Shown here: positions 25,314-34,946 of the stretch, piece after piece
Layout: each line of letters starts with the position of its first letter
Numbering within the stretch: the first letter of the stretch is position 1
Source: Lysobacterales bacterium
Lineage (GTDB): Bacteria; Pseudomonadota; Gammaproteobacteria; Xanthomonadales; SZUA-38
Assembly: GCA_030065125.1 (NCBI GenBank)
Contig: JASJDM010000026.1
Span: forward strand, 1-64,000
DNA: 64,000 bases
Direction of reading: 5' to 3'
Notes under the pieces: generated by a model
Database searches by the model: none
Told to the model about the DNA's origin: nothing
What the model saw: only the letters and a program-made list of their open reading frames with translations
Position numbers and translations under genes: made by a program

Positions 25314-25745
25314 ATGCCGGCAGTCCCTGAAAACGCGCGCTGGATTGGCTACCTGGGCGCTATACCGTTCCTGGTATTCTCCCTGTCCTTCGTGGCGGGC
25401 GGTCCGCTGTTCCCGGGTTTTGCCCTGCAGGGCTTCATGGTCTACAGCGGCCTGGTACTGGCGTTTCTGGGCGGCATTCGCTGGGGCGCCGCCATGAACC
25501 TGCAGAAATTCGCCACCCGGGAATTCCTGCTGTCCATGGTGCCGGTGCTGCTGGCCCTGTGTGCGCTGCTGGTGGACCCACGCTGGGGAGTGTTGATCCT
25601 GGGGGCCAGCTACCTGGCGGCCTGGCTGTTCGGCCTGGTGGCGGAGCCGCCGGCGGCCCCGCCCTGGTACCCGATTCTGCGTACCCAGCTGACCGTTCCC
25701 GCCCTGATTTGCCACGCCAGCCTGGCCTACGGACTGTACTTTTAG
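25314..25745 (+). CDS. DUF3429 membrane protein
   Basis: 143 residues, almost wholly hydrophobic, with about four to five membrane helices: RWIGYLGAIPFLVFSLSF, FMVYSGLVLAFLGGIRWGAA, FLLSMVPVLLALCALLV, WGVLILGASYLAAWLFGLVA, and TVPALICHASLAYGLYF. The conserved FLGGIRWG and the overall length match the DUF3429 family of inner-membrane proteins of unknown function. ATG 25314 preferred over TTG 25299, which would add five residues. It follows the type B palindrome and stands alone. Confidence 0.85.
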   Translation: MPAVPENARWIGYLGAIPFLVFSLSFVAGGPLFPGFALQGFMVYSGLVLAFLGGIRWGAAMNLQKFATREFLLSMVPVLLALCALLVDPRWGVLILGASYLAAWLFGLVAEPPAAPPWYPILRTQLTVPALICHASLAYGLYF

Positions 25746-25953
25746 CGCCCCAACGCCGTCTCTCGGCTTCGTACTTCCGAAAACAACCCGTGGAAAACGC
25801 GGATTGAGCTTCCTGCCACGGGTAATAAATCAATGATTTTTCTGTCATTTTTTTGCAAACAAACGTTTGAATAATGGCCTGTTTCGCTTGCATTAGAGTC
25901 CTGACTCTAAATATCATAGTCCGGCTATTTCCCCGACTCTAAAGGATTCCAGA
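25746..25953 (+). promoter_or_regulatory. Upstream region of the lipase/DUF1302 module
   Basis: 208 bases, AT-richer than average. The trinucleotide-rich GACTCTAAA occurs twice (near 25902-25910 and 25935-25943), with TTAGAGTC close by at 25888-25895, forming the inverted pair AGAGTC-CT-GACTCT (25890-25903) and a third half-site. This could be an operator for the genes that follow; the factor is unknown. Confidence 0.35.
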
Positions 25954-28104
25954 ATGCATAGACTGACATTGGTTGCGGTCTCCCTGGTACTGTTCCTGAG
26001 TGCATGCGGAGGCGGCAACAATGCGCCCCGTGCGACCGACGCACCCCCTGCTACCAACAGCAACGGGACGCCTGTTACCCAGGACAACACCGCTATCTTC
26101 AATGCCGCTGAAGGCGTTATTCCTCTCCCCAACAATCTGTTGTTTCTCGACACCACGGATTTAACCCTCAATATTCCGTTTGACCCCACAGCGAGTAGCG
26201 CCGGCTTATTCCGGGCGCTCAACAGCCTGGACGGATGGGGTACGACCACTCCATGGGTAGCCAACTTTACCCAGGAGCTGGATCCAGCCTCGGTAACACC
26301 GGGCGGCTCCGTCCGGTTTTTTGAAGTGGCGTTGAACTCGCCGGCCGGCGCCGTGATCGGCATTGTCGAGGAATTGACTCCAGGAGTGGACTACTTTGCC
26401 ACCGCCCAGGGTCAGAACGTGGTCATCGTGCCGCTGCGTCCGCTGAAGGAAATCACCACCTACCTGGCCGTCATCACCAACGGGGTGGCCGATACCCAGG
26501 GCAACAATGCGGCCCCCGACCAGCAGTACTTCATTGCCAAACGGACTACTCCGCTGGTGGACGCCAGCGGCAACAGCACCGATCCGCTGCTGGACAACGC
26601 CACCGCCCAGAGTCTCGAGGGCCTGCGCCAGCTGACCAGTGCCCAGGAGGCCGCAGCCGCTTCGGCTGGTGTTGACCCTTCGTCCATCGTGGTGAGCTTC
26701 GTGGCCACCACCCAATCGGTTACGGTCACGCCCAACGCGCTGCGCGGAACCATATCGCCGCAGTTTTCCCAGATCGCCCCCACCGGCCTGACCACGGCCG
26801 CCATCGGTGGACCCGGCATCGCAGACATCTATATCGGCGTCATGAATATGCCGTACTACCTGGATGCCCCCACGGCCGAAAATCCCACCGGTCCCCTGAC
26901 CGGCAACTGGGAAGCGGCGCCAGGAGCCTACGTACCGCCGTTTGACCAGTTGGGTTTTGATCCGACCTCCACCAACGTCACCTACCTGAATCCGATCCCG
27001 GTGGCCAAGAGCGTACAGACCATCCCCCTGCTGGTAAGCGTGCCCAATGCGGGCAGCGGTATGACCCGGCCGGACAGCGGCTGGCCCGTGGTGATTTTTC
27101 AGCACGGCATTACCCGCAACCGCACCGATGCCCTGGCCCTGATCGACAGCATGGCCCTGGCTGGATTCGCGGTGGTTTCCATCGACCAGCCGCTGCACGG
27201 TTACGTTCCCGATGGGACGCTGCTGGATGCGTTCTATGTCGAGAACACACCGTTTGGCGCCATCGCGGGCGAGCGGACCTTTGACCTGGACCTGAGCGAC
27301 AATGCTACCGGCGCCTCCGGGCCCGACGGCCAGATTGACGCCTCCGGCACCTACACCATCAATCTGCCAAGCCTGCTGACCTCCCGGGACAACACCCGCC
27401 AGGCCAGCGCTGACCTCAGCGTCCTTGCCATCACCATCCCCACCATGGATTTCACCGGTGACGGACTGCCGGACTTTGACGGTTCCCAGATCCGCTTTGT
27501 CGGCCAGTCCCTGGGCTCCATCGTGGGAACTTCGTTCCTGGCGGTGGAAGGCATTGCGGTGGACAGCGGCGTACGCTCCGGCGTTCTGTCGGTTCCGGGC
27601 GGCGGCATCATCGGCCTGCTGCTGGGATCTCCCACTTTCGGCCCTCGTATCATCGCCGGTCTGGAGTCCCTGGGTGTTGTACAGGGCAGCGCCGACTTTG
27701 ACACGTTTGTGCTGGCGGCCCAGACCGTAACCGACCCGGCAGACCCCATCAACTGGGGTGAACTGGCCGCCGCGGTGCAGCCAATCCTGGTGCAGGAGGT
27801 CGTCGGCAGTGCTGCTTCTTTACCTGACCAGGTGATTCCCAACTCTGTCCCAGGGTTTCCGCTGTCCGGTACCGAACCGCTGATTGCGGTCATGGGCCTG
27901 GCACCGATCTCCCAGACCACCCAGGATTCCAACGGCGTTCGCGGTGCGACCCGCTTTATTGTGGGTGATCACGGCTCCCTGCTGATTCCCACGGCTTCGC
28001 TGGAAGCCACAGCGGAGATGCAGGGCGAAGCGGCCAGCTTTGCGCTCACTGCCGGAACGGTGGTCCAGGTGACCATCCCTGAAGTTCTTGTACAGGATCA
28101 ATAA
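25954..28104 (+). CDS. VolA/Pla-1/cef-type lipase lipoprotein
   Basis: 716 residues. The lipoprotein signal MHRLTLVAVSLVLFLSACGG gives lipidated C18. The N-terminal third is Ig/beta-rich (IPLPNNLLFLDTTDLTLNIP, DGWGTTTPWVANFTQELDP), the C-terminal part an alpha/beta hydrolase with an HG oxyanion region (VVIFQHGITRNRTDALAL), nucleophile elbow FVGQSLGSIVG and a likely catalytic His in VGDHGSLL. This organisation is that of VolA/Pla-1/cef extracellular lipases, surface lipoproteins in Vibrio and relatives that release fatty acids from phospholipids. It heads a run with DUF1302, DUF1329, YCF48 and RND genes, 13 bases before the DUF1302 start, so lipid uptake or trafficking is a reasonable guess. 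Confidence 0.85.
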   Translation: MHRLTLVAVSLVLFLSACGGGNNAPRATDAPPATNSNGTPVTQDNTAIFNAAEGVIPLPNNLLFLDTTDLTLNIPFDPTASSAGLFRALNSLDGWGTTTPWVANFTQELDPASVTPGGSVRFFEVALNSPAGAVIGIVEELTPGVDYFATAQGQNVVIVPLRPLKEITTYLAVITNGVADTQGNNAAPDQQYFIAKRTTPLVDASGNSTDPLLDNATAQSLEGLRQLTSAQEAAAASAGVDPSSIVVSFVATTQSVTVTPNALRGTISPQFSQIAPTGLTTAAIGGPGIADIYIGVMNMPYYLDAPTAENPTGPLTGNWEAAPGAYVPPFDQLGFDPTSTNVTYLNPIPVAKSVQTIPLLVSVPNAGSGMTRPDSGWPVVIFQHGITRNRTDALALIDSMALAGFAVVSIDQPLHGYVPDGTLLDAFYVENTPFGAIAGERTFDLDLSDNATGASGPDGQIDASGTYTINLPSLLTSRDNTRQASADLSVLAITIPTMDFTGDGLPDFDGSQIRFVGQSLGSIVGTSFLAVEGIAVDSGVRSGVLSVPGGGIIGLLLGSPTFGPRIIAGLESLGVVQGSADFDTFVLAAQTVTDPADPINWGELAAAVQPILVQEVVGSAASLPDQVIPNSVPGFPLSGTEPLIAVMGLAPISQTTQDSNGVRGATRFIVGDHGSLLIPTASLEATAEMQGEAASFALTAGTVVQVTIPEVLVQDQ

Positions 28105-28117
28105 GGGGAGGCACACC

Positions 28118-29908
28118 ATGAACAACACGAAACTGAGCCAACTCAACATGAAACAGAAAGTTCTGGCGGCTGCGATTGCCGCGCTGGCCCTGGCGCCTGG
28201 CGCCCAGGCCATTGAGTTCAGCAACGGCGAACTGTCCGGCAGCTGGGACACCACCATTTCATACGGTGCCTCCTGGCGGATGGAAGAGCCCTGCGATCGC
28301 TGTATCGGCAAAGCCAACATCAACCCGGGTGTCATCCTGCTGGATCCTGCCAGCCGGGTGACGGCGCCGGGCCGTTTCTCGGTGAACTCCGATGACGGCA
28401 ACATGAACTACGATGACGGTGACCTGATCTCCCACGCCATCAAAGTGACGTCCGAGCTGGGATTCTCCTGGCGCAACTTTGGCGGGTTTTTCCGGGCCAC
28501 GGCGTTCCACGATTTCGAGAACAACGACGATTTCCTGGCGCCGCTGACCGGCCGTTTCGGCGATGCCCGGGACTATGTTGGTGAGGATGTCCGCCTGCTG
28601 GATGCCTACGTGTACGCTGACTTCGAAGCCGGAGACAGCCTGGGCACCATACGCCTGGGCCGCCAGGTGGTGAGCTGGGGCGAAAACGTCTTCATCCAGG
28701 GCGGCGTCAACGTCATCAACCCGGTAGACGTCTCCAAGCTACGGGTTGCCGGCGCTGAATTGAAGGAGGCTTTCCTGCCCATCGACCAGGTATGGATGTC
28801 AATGGACCTGACCGAGAACCTGTCCATGGAAGCGCTGTACATGTTCGAGTTCGAGCAGATCGACCCGGACCCGGCCGGCACCTACTTCGGCGGCAACGAC
28901 TTTGCCGTGCCCGGAGGGGAGTTCGTGATGCTGAACTTCGGACTGTTGGACGAGGGTTTTCCCGGCGCCACCGTGCCGCGTGCCGCGGATCGCAGTCCGG
29001 ATGATTCCGGTCAATACGGTTTCGCGCTGCGCTACTTTGCCTCGGAGCTGAATGACACCGAGTTTGGCGTGTACTACCTGAACTACCACAGCCGGCTGCC
29101 GCTGATCTCCGGGATATCCGTGAGAAACTCCAGTGCCGAGTCAGCCGAGTACTTTATCGAGTACCCGGAAGACATCGAAATGTATGGCTTCAGCTGGAAC
29201 ACGGAGATTGCCGGATGGGCCTTCGCGGGTGAAATTTCCTACCGCGACAACATCCCGCTGCAGGTCGACGATGTGGAACTGCTGTTCACCGCGCTGACGC
29301 CGCTGAATGGAGCCATCGGTAATCCGTTCAACCAGTTTGTCAGCCAGCTTGGAACCGTTGGTTTCGGCGAGGAAGTGCGAGGCTGGGAACGCCATGAGCA
29401 GAGCCAGCTGCAGTTCTCCCTGACCCGGATCTTCGGCCCCAACTTCGGTGCTGACCAGATCGTGTTCCTGGCCGAGTTCGGCCTGAACAAGGTGTGGGAT
29501 CTGCCTGACCAGAGCGAGCTGCGCTACCAGGGCCCAGGCACCGATACCGGTGGCGGTCCCGACATTTTCGGCGGCGCTTCGCGTAACCCACTGACATTGA
29601 ATGACGGTTTTGCCACGGAATCTTCCTGGGGCTATCGCATGGTCACGCGCTGGGATTACAGCAACGCATTTGGCACACCGTTCACCCTGTCGCCGCGACT
29701 CGCGTTCAATCACGACGTCAACGGCACAACGCCCGGGCCCGGCGGCAGCTTCATTGAAGACCGCAAGTCCCTCACCTTTGGTGTTGGTGGGTCCTACCTG
29801 GAGCGATGGGGGGCGGACATTGCCTACACCCGTTTCTCGGGCGGCGGTCAGTTCAACCTGCTTCGTGATCGGGACTTCCTTGGTGTCTCGGTTCGTTACT
29901 CGTTTTAA
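28118..29908 (+). CDS. DUF1302 outer-membrane protein
   Basis: 596 residues with a signal peptide (VLAAAIAALALAPGAQA) and the DUF1302 start IEFSNGELSGSWDTTISYG, followed by a beta-barrel-like series ending in a C-terminal aromatic (GVSVRYSF), typical of outer-membrane proteins. Conserved segments include GTIRLGRQVVSWGENVF, VNVINPVDVSKLR, LKEAFLPIDQVWMS and YGFSWNTEIAGWAFAGEIS. The partner DUF1329 gene follows at 17 bases, as in Pseudomonas and many steroid- or lipid-degrading proteobacteria. Function is not established; a channel or receptor for hydrophobic compounds is suspected. AGGGGAGG precedes ATG 28118. Confidence 0.9.
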   Translation: MNNTKLSQLNMKQKVLAAAIAALALAPGAQAIEFSNGELSGSWDTTISYGASWRMEEPCDRCIGKANINPGVILLDPASRVTAPGRFSVNSDDGNMNYDDGDLISHAIKVTSELGFSWRNFGGFFRATAFHDFENNDDFLAPLTGRFGDARDYVGEDVRLLDAYVYADFEAGDSLGTIRLGRQVVSWGENVFIQGGVNVINPVDVSKLRVAGAELKEAFLPIDQVWMSMDLTENLSMEALYMFEFEQIDPDPAGTYFGGNDFAVPGGEFVMLNFGLLDEGFPGATVPRAADRSPDDSGQYGFALRYFASELNDTEFGVYYLNYHSRLPLISGISVRNSSAESAEYFIEYPEDIEMYGFSWNTEIAGWAFAGEISYRDNIPLQVDDVELLFTALTPLNGAIGNPFNQFVSQLGTVGFGEEVRGWERHEQSQLQFSLTRIFGPNFGADQIVFLAEFGLNKVWDLPDQSELRYQGPGTDTGGGPDIFGGASRNPLTLNDGFATESSWGYRMVTRWDYSNAFGTPFTLSPRLAFNHDVNGTTPGPGGSFIEDRKSLTFGVGGSYLERWGADIAYTRFSGGGQFNLLRDRDFLGVSVRYSF

Positions 29909-29925
29909 TTCGGAGGATAGGCCGT

Positions 29926-31278
29926 ATGAGGCTTGCTAAACACACAATTTTGATTGCGCTGCTGGCCACCGGAGTGGCTTTTGCGGGCGCCAAGCCCGAC
30001 CAGGTCAATCGCCTGGACGGAGACCTGACGCCCATGGGCTCCGAAAGGGCGGGTAATGCCGATGGCACTATCCCCGCCTGGACCGGGGGAATTACCGAGG
30101 TTCCTGCGGGTCACCAGACGGGTGACCATCACAAGAACCCGTTTCCCGACGACGAAATCCTGTTCACCATCACCGCTGCCAACGCGGACCAGTACAAGGA
30201 CAAGCTGAGCGTAGGCCAGCTGGCCATGCTGAATCGCTATCCCGACAGCTACAAGATGCACGTCTACCAGACCCGGCGCTCAGCGTCCTTCCCGGAACGC
30301 ACCTACGAAATGACCAAGAAGAACGCGGCCACGGGGCAGCTGGCAGAGAACGGTGAAGGCGTGTTGAACGTGGCCGAAGGTTTCCCGTTCCCGTTCCCGG
30401 AGAACGCCTACGAGCTAATGTGGAACCACAAGCTCAAGTACAAGGGCACCGGCGGCTTCCGCTACAACAACCAGGTTGCCCCGACGGCAAACGGCGCCTA
30501 CACCGTGGTCAAGCTGCGGGAAGAGCTGCTGGGCCTGTACTACGAGCAGGGCCGTACACTGGATCAGATCAACAACATCCTGCTGTACTTCTACCAGGTG
30601 GTGGAAGCCCCGGCCCGCCTGGCGGGCAACGTGCTGCTGGTCCACGAGACCCTGAACCAGGTTCAGCAGAAGCGTCAGGCCTGGATCTACAACCCGGGTC
30701 AGCGTCGCGTTCGTCGTGCGCCAAACGTGGCTTATGACAACCCCGGCACCGCGTCCGACGGTCTGCGTACCAACGACATGACTGACATGTTCAACGGCGC
30801 CATGGACCGCTTTGACTGGAAAGTGGTGGGCAAGAAAGAGCTGTACATTCCATACAACTCTTATGGCATCCACTCTTCTGACGTCGACTACGATGACATG
30901 GTCCGCCCGGGCCACCTCAACCCGGACCTGATGCGCTATGAGCTGCACCGGGTGTGGGAGGTTGAAGCGACGCTCAAGGATGGTCTACGCCACATCAATA
31001 AGCGTCGCACCTACTACATGGACGAGGACACCTACCAGATTGCCATCATCGATCACTACGACAACCGGGACGAACTGTGGCGGTTCTCCGAAGCGCACAC
31101 CATCAACTACTACGATGTGCCGACCTATTGGAGTACGGCGGAATCTCACCACGACCTGAAATCCGGCCGCTACGTCGCGGTGGGCCTGGACAACAAGGAT
31201 GAGGTCAACGTGTTCAACACGCCCGGAAGTCCGTCAGACTACACGCCCCAGGCCCTGCGTAAGCGTGGGCGGCGTTGA
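29926..31278 (+). CDS. DUF1329 periplasmic/outer-membrane-associated protein
   Basis: 450 residues with a signal peptide (MRLAKHTILIALLATGVAFA) and a typical DUF1329 body: LTPMGSERAGNADGTIPAWTG, NRYPDSYKMHVYQTRRSASFP, RRVRRAPNVAYDNPGTASDG, LTNDMTDMFNGAMDRFDWK-like segment, KKELYIPYNSYGIHS, YELHRVWEVEATLKDG, RRTYYMDEDTYQIAIIDHYD. It is structurally LolA/LolB-like, suggesting a lipid carrier between membranes. Paired with DUF1302 upstream and closed by an intrinsic terminator at 31317. GGAGG precedes ATG 29926. Confidence 0.92.
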   Translation: MRLAKHTILIALLATGVAFAGAKPDQVNRLDGDLTPMGSERAGNADGTIPAWTGGITEVPAGHQTGDHHKNPFPDDEILFTITAANADQYKDKLSVGQLAMLNRYPDSYKMHVYQTRRSASFPERTYEMTKKNAATGQLAENGEGVLNVAEGFPFPFPENAYELMWNHKLKYKGTGGFRYNNQVAPTANGAYTVVKLREELLGLYYEQGRTLDQINNILLYFYQVVEAPARLAGNVLLVHETLNQVQQKRQAWIYNPGQRRVRRAPNVAYDNPGTASDGLRTNDMTDMFNGAMDRFDWKVVGKKELYIPYNSYGIHSSDVDYDDMVRPGHLNPDLMRYELHRVWEVEATLKDGLRHINKRRTYYMDEDTYQIAIIDHYDNRDELWRFSEAHTINYYDVPTYWSTAESHHDLKSGRYVAVGLDNKDEVNVFNTPGSPSDYTPQALRKRGRR

Positions 31279-31316
31279 TGTGGCTCTGACAGGTTGAAGC
31301 CTGTCGCGTAATACCA

Positions 31317-31353
31317 GGGGCTGTCGCTTGTGCGGCAGCCCCTTTTTTGTTTT
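31317..31353 (+). terminator. Intrinsic terminator after DUF1329
   Basis: GC-rich hairpin GGGGCTGtCGC ... GCGgCAGCCCC (arms 31317-31327 and 31332-31342, one mismatch) followed directly by TTTTTTGTTTT. It separates the lipase-DUF1302-DUF1329 unit from the YCF48-RND unit. Confidence 0.9.
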
Positions 31354-31437
31354 GATCGAAACCCGGGCGCGTTGGTTGCGCCGACACAATAAATCCGCCC
31401 AAAAAGCACCAGCGGAGGCGGGAATGAGGGAGTTTGC

Positions 31438-32484
31438 ATGAAGTCCGTGGCGTCTTTGTTGCTTGTTATGTTGCTGGCGCGACCAGCAATGGGGGAAAAC
31501 TCGTCCATCCTTGCGTCGGAGCCCATGCCCCGGGCCGCCGATTCCATCCTGATGGACATGACGCCGGTGGAAGGGGGCTATGTGGCAGTGGGCGAGCGCG
31601 GCCATGCCCTGGTGTCCACCGACGGTGAGAGCTGGAGCCAGTCAGAAACCCCAACCCGATCCTCCCTGACCGCGGTCTGGGCCATTGGACCCGAGGTGTG
31701 GGCCGCCGGCCACGACGCGGTCATCCTGCACAGCAGCGATGGTGGGGTGACCTGGGCCCGGCAGTACGTGGCCGAAGACGTCAACGATCCAGACCTGAAC
31801 CGGCCGCTGCTGGACGTTTTTTTCGTTGACTCCGATAACGGCTTTGCTATCGGCGCCTACGCCTTCTACCTGCGAACCAGGGACGGCGGAGAAACCTGGG
31901 AAGAGCTGGACTTCAATTCCCTGGTGGCGTCCGGGGACGAAGCAGAGGTCGTGGAAGAGGAATCCGCTGATGATGATGGCGGCTACCAGGACTATTCAGA
32001 CTTCGAAGACGAGTTTTTTGATTATCACCTCAACGGCATGGCCCGGCTGGCCGACGGCACGCTGTTCATCGCCGCCGAAATGGGCAACGCTTTTGTCAGC
32101 CGCGATTCTGGAGAGTCCTGGATCCCGGTCATGATGCCCTATGAAGGCTCCATGTTCGGCGCCCTGGCCACTGCCCACGGCACCCTGGTGTCCTACGGCC
32201 TGCGTGGCAATGCTTTTGAATCCCGGGACGGAGGCGAAAGCTGGATCGTGCTGGAAACCGGCACCCTGAATTCCCTGTTCGGCGCCACCAACGGCGCTGA
32301 CGGCAGCCTGGTGCTGGTGGGCGCCAACGCCGAGTTCCTGGTCCGGTCGGCCCCGGGATCGCCTATCGAGTCCAGGCCTCACGCCGGCGGTGACGACATT
32401 GCCGCCGTTGCGGTGGTTGAAGATGGATTCGTCATCGTTGGCGAAGAAGGCGCTGAACGCTACAGCGCGGCAGGAGGCCAGTAA
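31438..32484 (+). CDS. YCF48-like/BNR-repeat secreted protein
   Basis: 348 residues with a signal peptide (MKSVASLLLVMLLARPAMG) and a beta-propeller of BNR-type repeats, seen as HALVSTDGESWSQ, VILHSSDGGVTWARQ, FYLRTRDGGETWEEL, AFVSRDSGESWIP and AFESRDGGESWIVLE, each an Asp-box SxDxGxTW-like motif. Between blades three and four is an acidic insertion rich in Glu/Asp (EAEVVEEESADDDGG to FEDEFFDYH). Plant and cyanobacterial YCF48 assists photosystem II assembly, but proteobacterial copies sit next to an RND/MMPL transporter as here (2 bases before its start) and probably serve that transporter. Residues reaching the periplasm are inferred from the signal. Confidence 0.87.
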   Translation: MKSVASLLLVMLLARPAMGENSSILASEPMPRAADSILMDMTPVEGGYVAVGERGHALVSTDGESWSQSETPTRSSLTAVWAIGPEVWAAGHDAVILHSSDGGVTWARQYVAEDVNDPDLNRPLLDVFFVDSDNGFAIGAYAFYLRTRDGGETWEELDFNSLVASGDEAEVVEEESADDDGGYQDYSDFEDEFFDYHLNGMARLADGTLFIAAEMGNAFVSRDSGESWIPVMMPYEGSMFGALATAHGTLVSYGLRGNAFESRDGGESWIVLETGTLNSLFGATNGADGSLVLVGANAEFLVRSAPGSPIESRPHAGGDDIAAVAVVEDGFVIVGEEGAERYSAAGGQ

Positions 32485-32486
32485 AC

Positions 32487-34946
32487 ATGACTGACGCCAA
32501 GAAAGGCTTTACCGCCCTGGCCGAGAGCTTTGTATTCGGTCTGCGCCTGCCGCTGGTGATCCTTTTCGCAGTGATCACGGCGGTCATGCTGTTTTACGCA
32601 TCCCAGCTCAAGGTGGACGCGGGCTTCAAGAAGGGTCTGCCGCTGCAGCATGAGTACATGCAGACCTTTCTGGACTACGAGAAAGAGTACGGCGGCGCCA
32701 ACCGCCTGCTGGTGGCGGTCATGGCCGAAGACAGGGACATTTTTGATCCCGAGTTTTTCGAGACCTTTGAAGCGGTCACCAACGAGGTGTTTTTCGTGCC
32801 GGGTGTCAACCGCCCCAGCGTCCGGTCAATCTTCACCCCCAACGTACGTTTCACCGAGGTGGTCGAGGATGGCTTTGCCGGGGGCAACGTCATTCCATCG
32901 GACTTCGCGCCCGGCGAAGAAGCCTTCGCCAAGGTTCGTTCCAATATCGTCAAGGCCGGCATCGTGGGCCGCCTGGTGGCGGAAGACTTTGGTGGCGCCA
33001 TGGTCTGGGCCGACCTGCTGGAGGAGGACCCGGTAACCGGGGAGACCCTGGACTACCAGCAGGTGGCGGCGAACCTGGAGGAGATTCGCACCAATTTCCA
33101 GGACGACGAGATCAAGATCCATATCATCGGCTTTGCCAAGATTGTGGGTGATATCTCCGAGGGCGCCAAGTCGGTGATCTGGTTCTTTGGCATCGCCATC
33201 CTGATCACGGCGGTGCTGCTTTACCTCTACACCGGGTCCGTCGCCCTGACCATCCTGCCGCTGCTTTGCTCACTGGTGGCGGTGATCTGGCAGCTCGGCG
33301 CACTCCGATTGCTGGGGTACGGCATCGACCCGATGAACATCCTGACGCCATTCCTGGTATTCGCCATCGGTGTCAGCCACGGCGTGCAGATGATCAACTC
33401 CTGGAACAACGAGATGCTGTTTGGCGGTGAGGAGGCCGTGGCCGGCGCGCCGGTGCCGGATATCACCAGCCTGGAGGCCGCGCGCAGAACGTTCCGCAAC
33501 CTGCTGGCGCCGGGCAGTATCGCGCTGCTGTCCGACACCATCGGGTTTCTGACCATCCTTTTCATTGAGATCCAGATCATCCGAGAGCTGGCCACCACGG
33601 CGGCCATCGGTGTCGCCCTGATCATCTTCACCAACCTGATCCTGATGCCGATCCTGCTCTCCAGGACCAAGATCAAGGATATCGAGGGGTATCGGGCGAA
33701 AAGCCTGAAGCGCATCGAAGCCCGGGAAGACACCTGGCGGGCCCTGTCCGGGCTGACCAACAAGCCGGTGGCGACCTCGGCCATCGTGGTCTCCATTGCC
33801 CTGTTTACCTTCGGCTACTTCAAGGGCCAGGACATGCAGATCGGTGACTCCCAGGCGGGCGTCCCGGAGCTGCGTCCGGATTCCCGCTACAACCTGGACG
33901 CTGATGTCATCAGCAGCCGTTTCTCCCTGGGCGTAGATTCCATCTCCATCATCGCCGAGACCTCGGACCAGGCCTGTACCGAGGACTTCCTGGCCATGGA
34001 GAACATGGATCGCTTTGCCTGGCATATGTACAACGTCGAGGGCGTGCAACAGGTGGTGACCCTGCCGTGGGTCGCCAAGATCATCAACTCCGGCTGGAAC
34101 GAAGGCAATATCCGCTGGCGCATCCTGCCCAGGGACAACTTCGTCATGCGCCAGAACCTGCAAAATGTGGAGACGGACACTGGGCTGCTCAACGCCAACT
34201 GCGACGCCATGCCCATTATCGTCTTCACCGAGGACCACAAGGCCACCACCATCAAGCGGGTGGTGGATACGGTCAAGGAGTACCGCCGCGAGTATGACGT
34301 GGGCAGCGAATCCGAAGTCTCCGCCGGCATCGGCAACCCCGGCCAGACCATCCTGCTGTACGAGCCCAAGCCCAAGGAAGAGCTGGAGCGCGGCGAGGTC
34401 AACTTCCGCCTGGGCACCGGCAACGTCGGCGTGGCGGCCGCGGTGAACGAGGTGGTGGAAGCGGCCCAGTTCCCCATGCTGGTACTGGTGTACCTGGCCA
34501 TCATCATCCTCTGCTCCATCACCTTCCGCTCCCTGCGCGGCACCATCTGTATTGTTGTGCCCCTGGCGCTGGTGTCGGTACTGGCCTACGCCCTCATGGC
34601 CTTCCTCGGCATCGGTCTCAAGACCAATACCCTGCCCGTGGTGGCCCTGGGCGTCGGCATCGGTGTGGACTACGGCATCTACATCTACAGCCGTCTGGCC
34701 CAATGCCTGAAGGAAGGCATGCCCCTGCGCGAGGCGTATTACCACGCGCTGAAGCAGACCGGTAAGCCGGTGATCTTCACCGCCTTCACCCTGGCCATTG
34801 GCGTGGGCACCTGGATCTTCTCCGCCCTCCAGTTCCAGGCCGACATGGGCAAACTGCTGGCCTTCATGTTTTTCCTGAACATGGTGGGCGCCGTGGTCCT
34901 GCTGCCGGCCCTGGCAAGGTGGCTGCTGCGGCCGAAGGAAGCTTGA
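32487..34946 (+). CDS. RND-superfamily (MMPL-type) transporter
   Basis: 819 residues with two-fold organisation. First helix LPLVILFAVITAVMLFYASQ, periplasmic domain to about residue 230, then a helix bundle (GIAILITAVLLYLYTGSVAL, PLLCSLVAVIWQLGAL, NILTPFLVFAIGVSHGVQM, IALLSDTIGFLTILFIEI), a second periplasmic part with four Cys-bearing stretches, and a second bundle (VLVYLAIIILCSITF, LALVSVLAYALMAFLGIG, VALGVGIGVDYGIYIYSRL). It belongs to the patched/MMPL branch that moves lipids, hopanoids or sterols rather than the AcrB drug-efflux branch; there is no adaptor or TolC gene beside it. It follows the YCF48-like gene by 2 bases. Confidence 0.9.
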   Translation: MTDAKKGFTALAESFVFGLRLPLVILFAVITAVMLFYASQLKVDAGFKKGLPLQHEYMQTFLDYEKEYGGANRLLVAVMAEDRDIFDPEFFETFEAVTNEVFFVPGVNRPSVRSIFTPNVRFTEVVEDGFAGGNVIPSDFAPGEEAFAKVRSNIVKAGIVGRLVAEDFGGAMVWADLLEEDPVTGETLDYQQVAANLEEIRTNFQDDEIKIHIIGFAKIVGDISEGAKSVIWFFGIAILITAVLLYLYTGSVALTILPLLCSLVAVIWQLGALRLLGYGIDPMNILTPFLVFAIGVSHGVQMINSWNNEMLFGGEEAVAGAPVPDITSLEAARRTFRNLLAPGSIALLSDTIGFLTILFIEIQIIRELATTAAIGVALIIFTNLILMPILLSRTKIKDIEGYRAKSLKRIEAREDTWRALSGLTNKPVATSAIVVSIALFTFGYFKGQDMQIGDSQAGVPELRPDSRYNLDADVISSRFSLGVDSISIIAETSDQACTEDFLAMENMDRFAWHMYNVEGVQQVVTLPWVAKIINSGWNEGNIRWRILPRDNFVMRQNLQNVETDTGLLNANCDAMPIIVFTEDHKATTIKRVVDTVKEYRREYDVGSESEVSAGIGNPGQTILLYEPKPKEELERGEVNFRLGTGNVGVAAAVNEVVEAAQFPMLVLVYLAIIILCSITFRSLRGTICIVVPLALVSVLAYALMAFLGIGLKTNTLPVVALGVGIGVDYGIYIYSRLAQCLKEGMPLREAYYHALKQTGKPVIFTAFTLAIGVGTWIFSALQFQADMGKLLAFMFFLNMVGAVVLLPALARWLLRPKEA

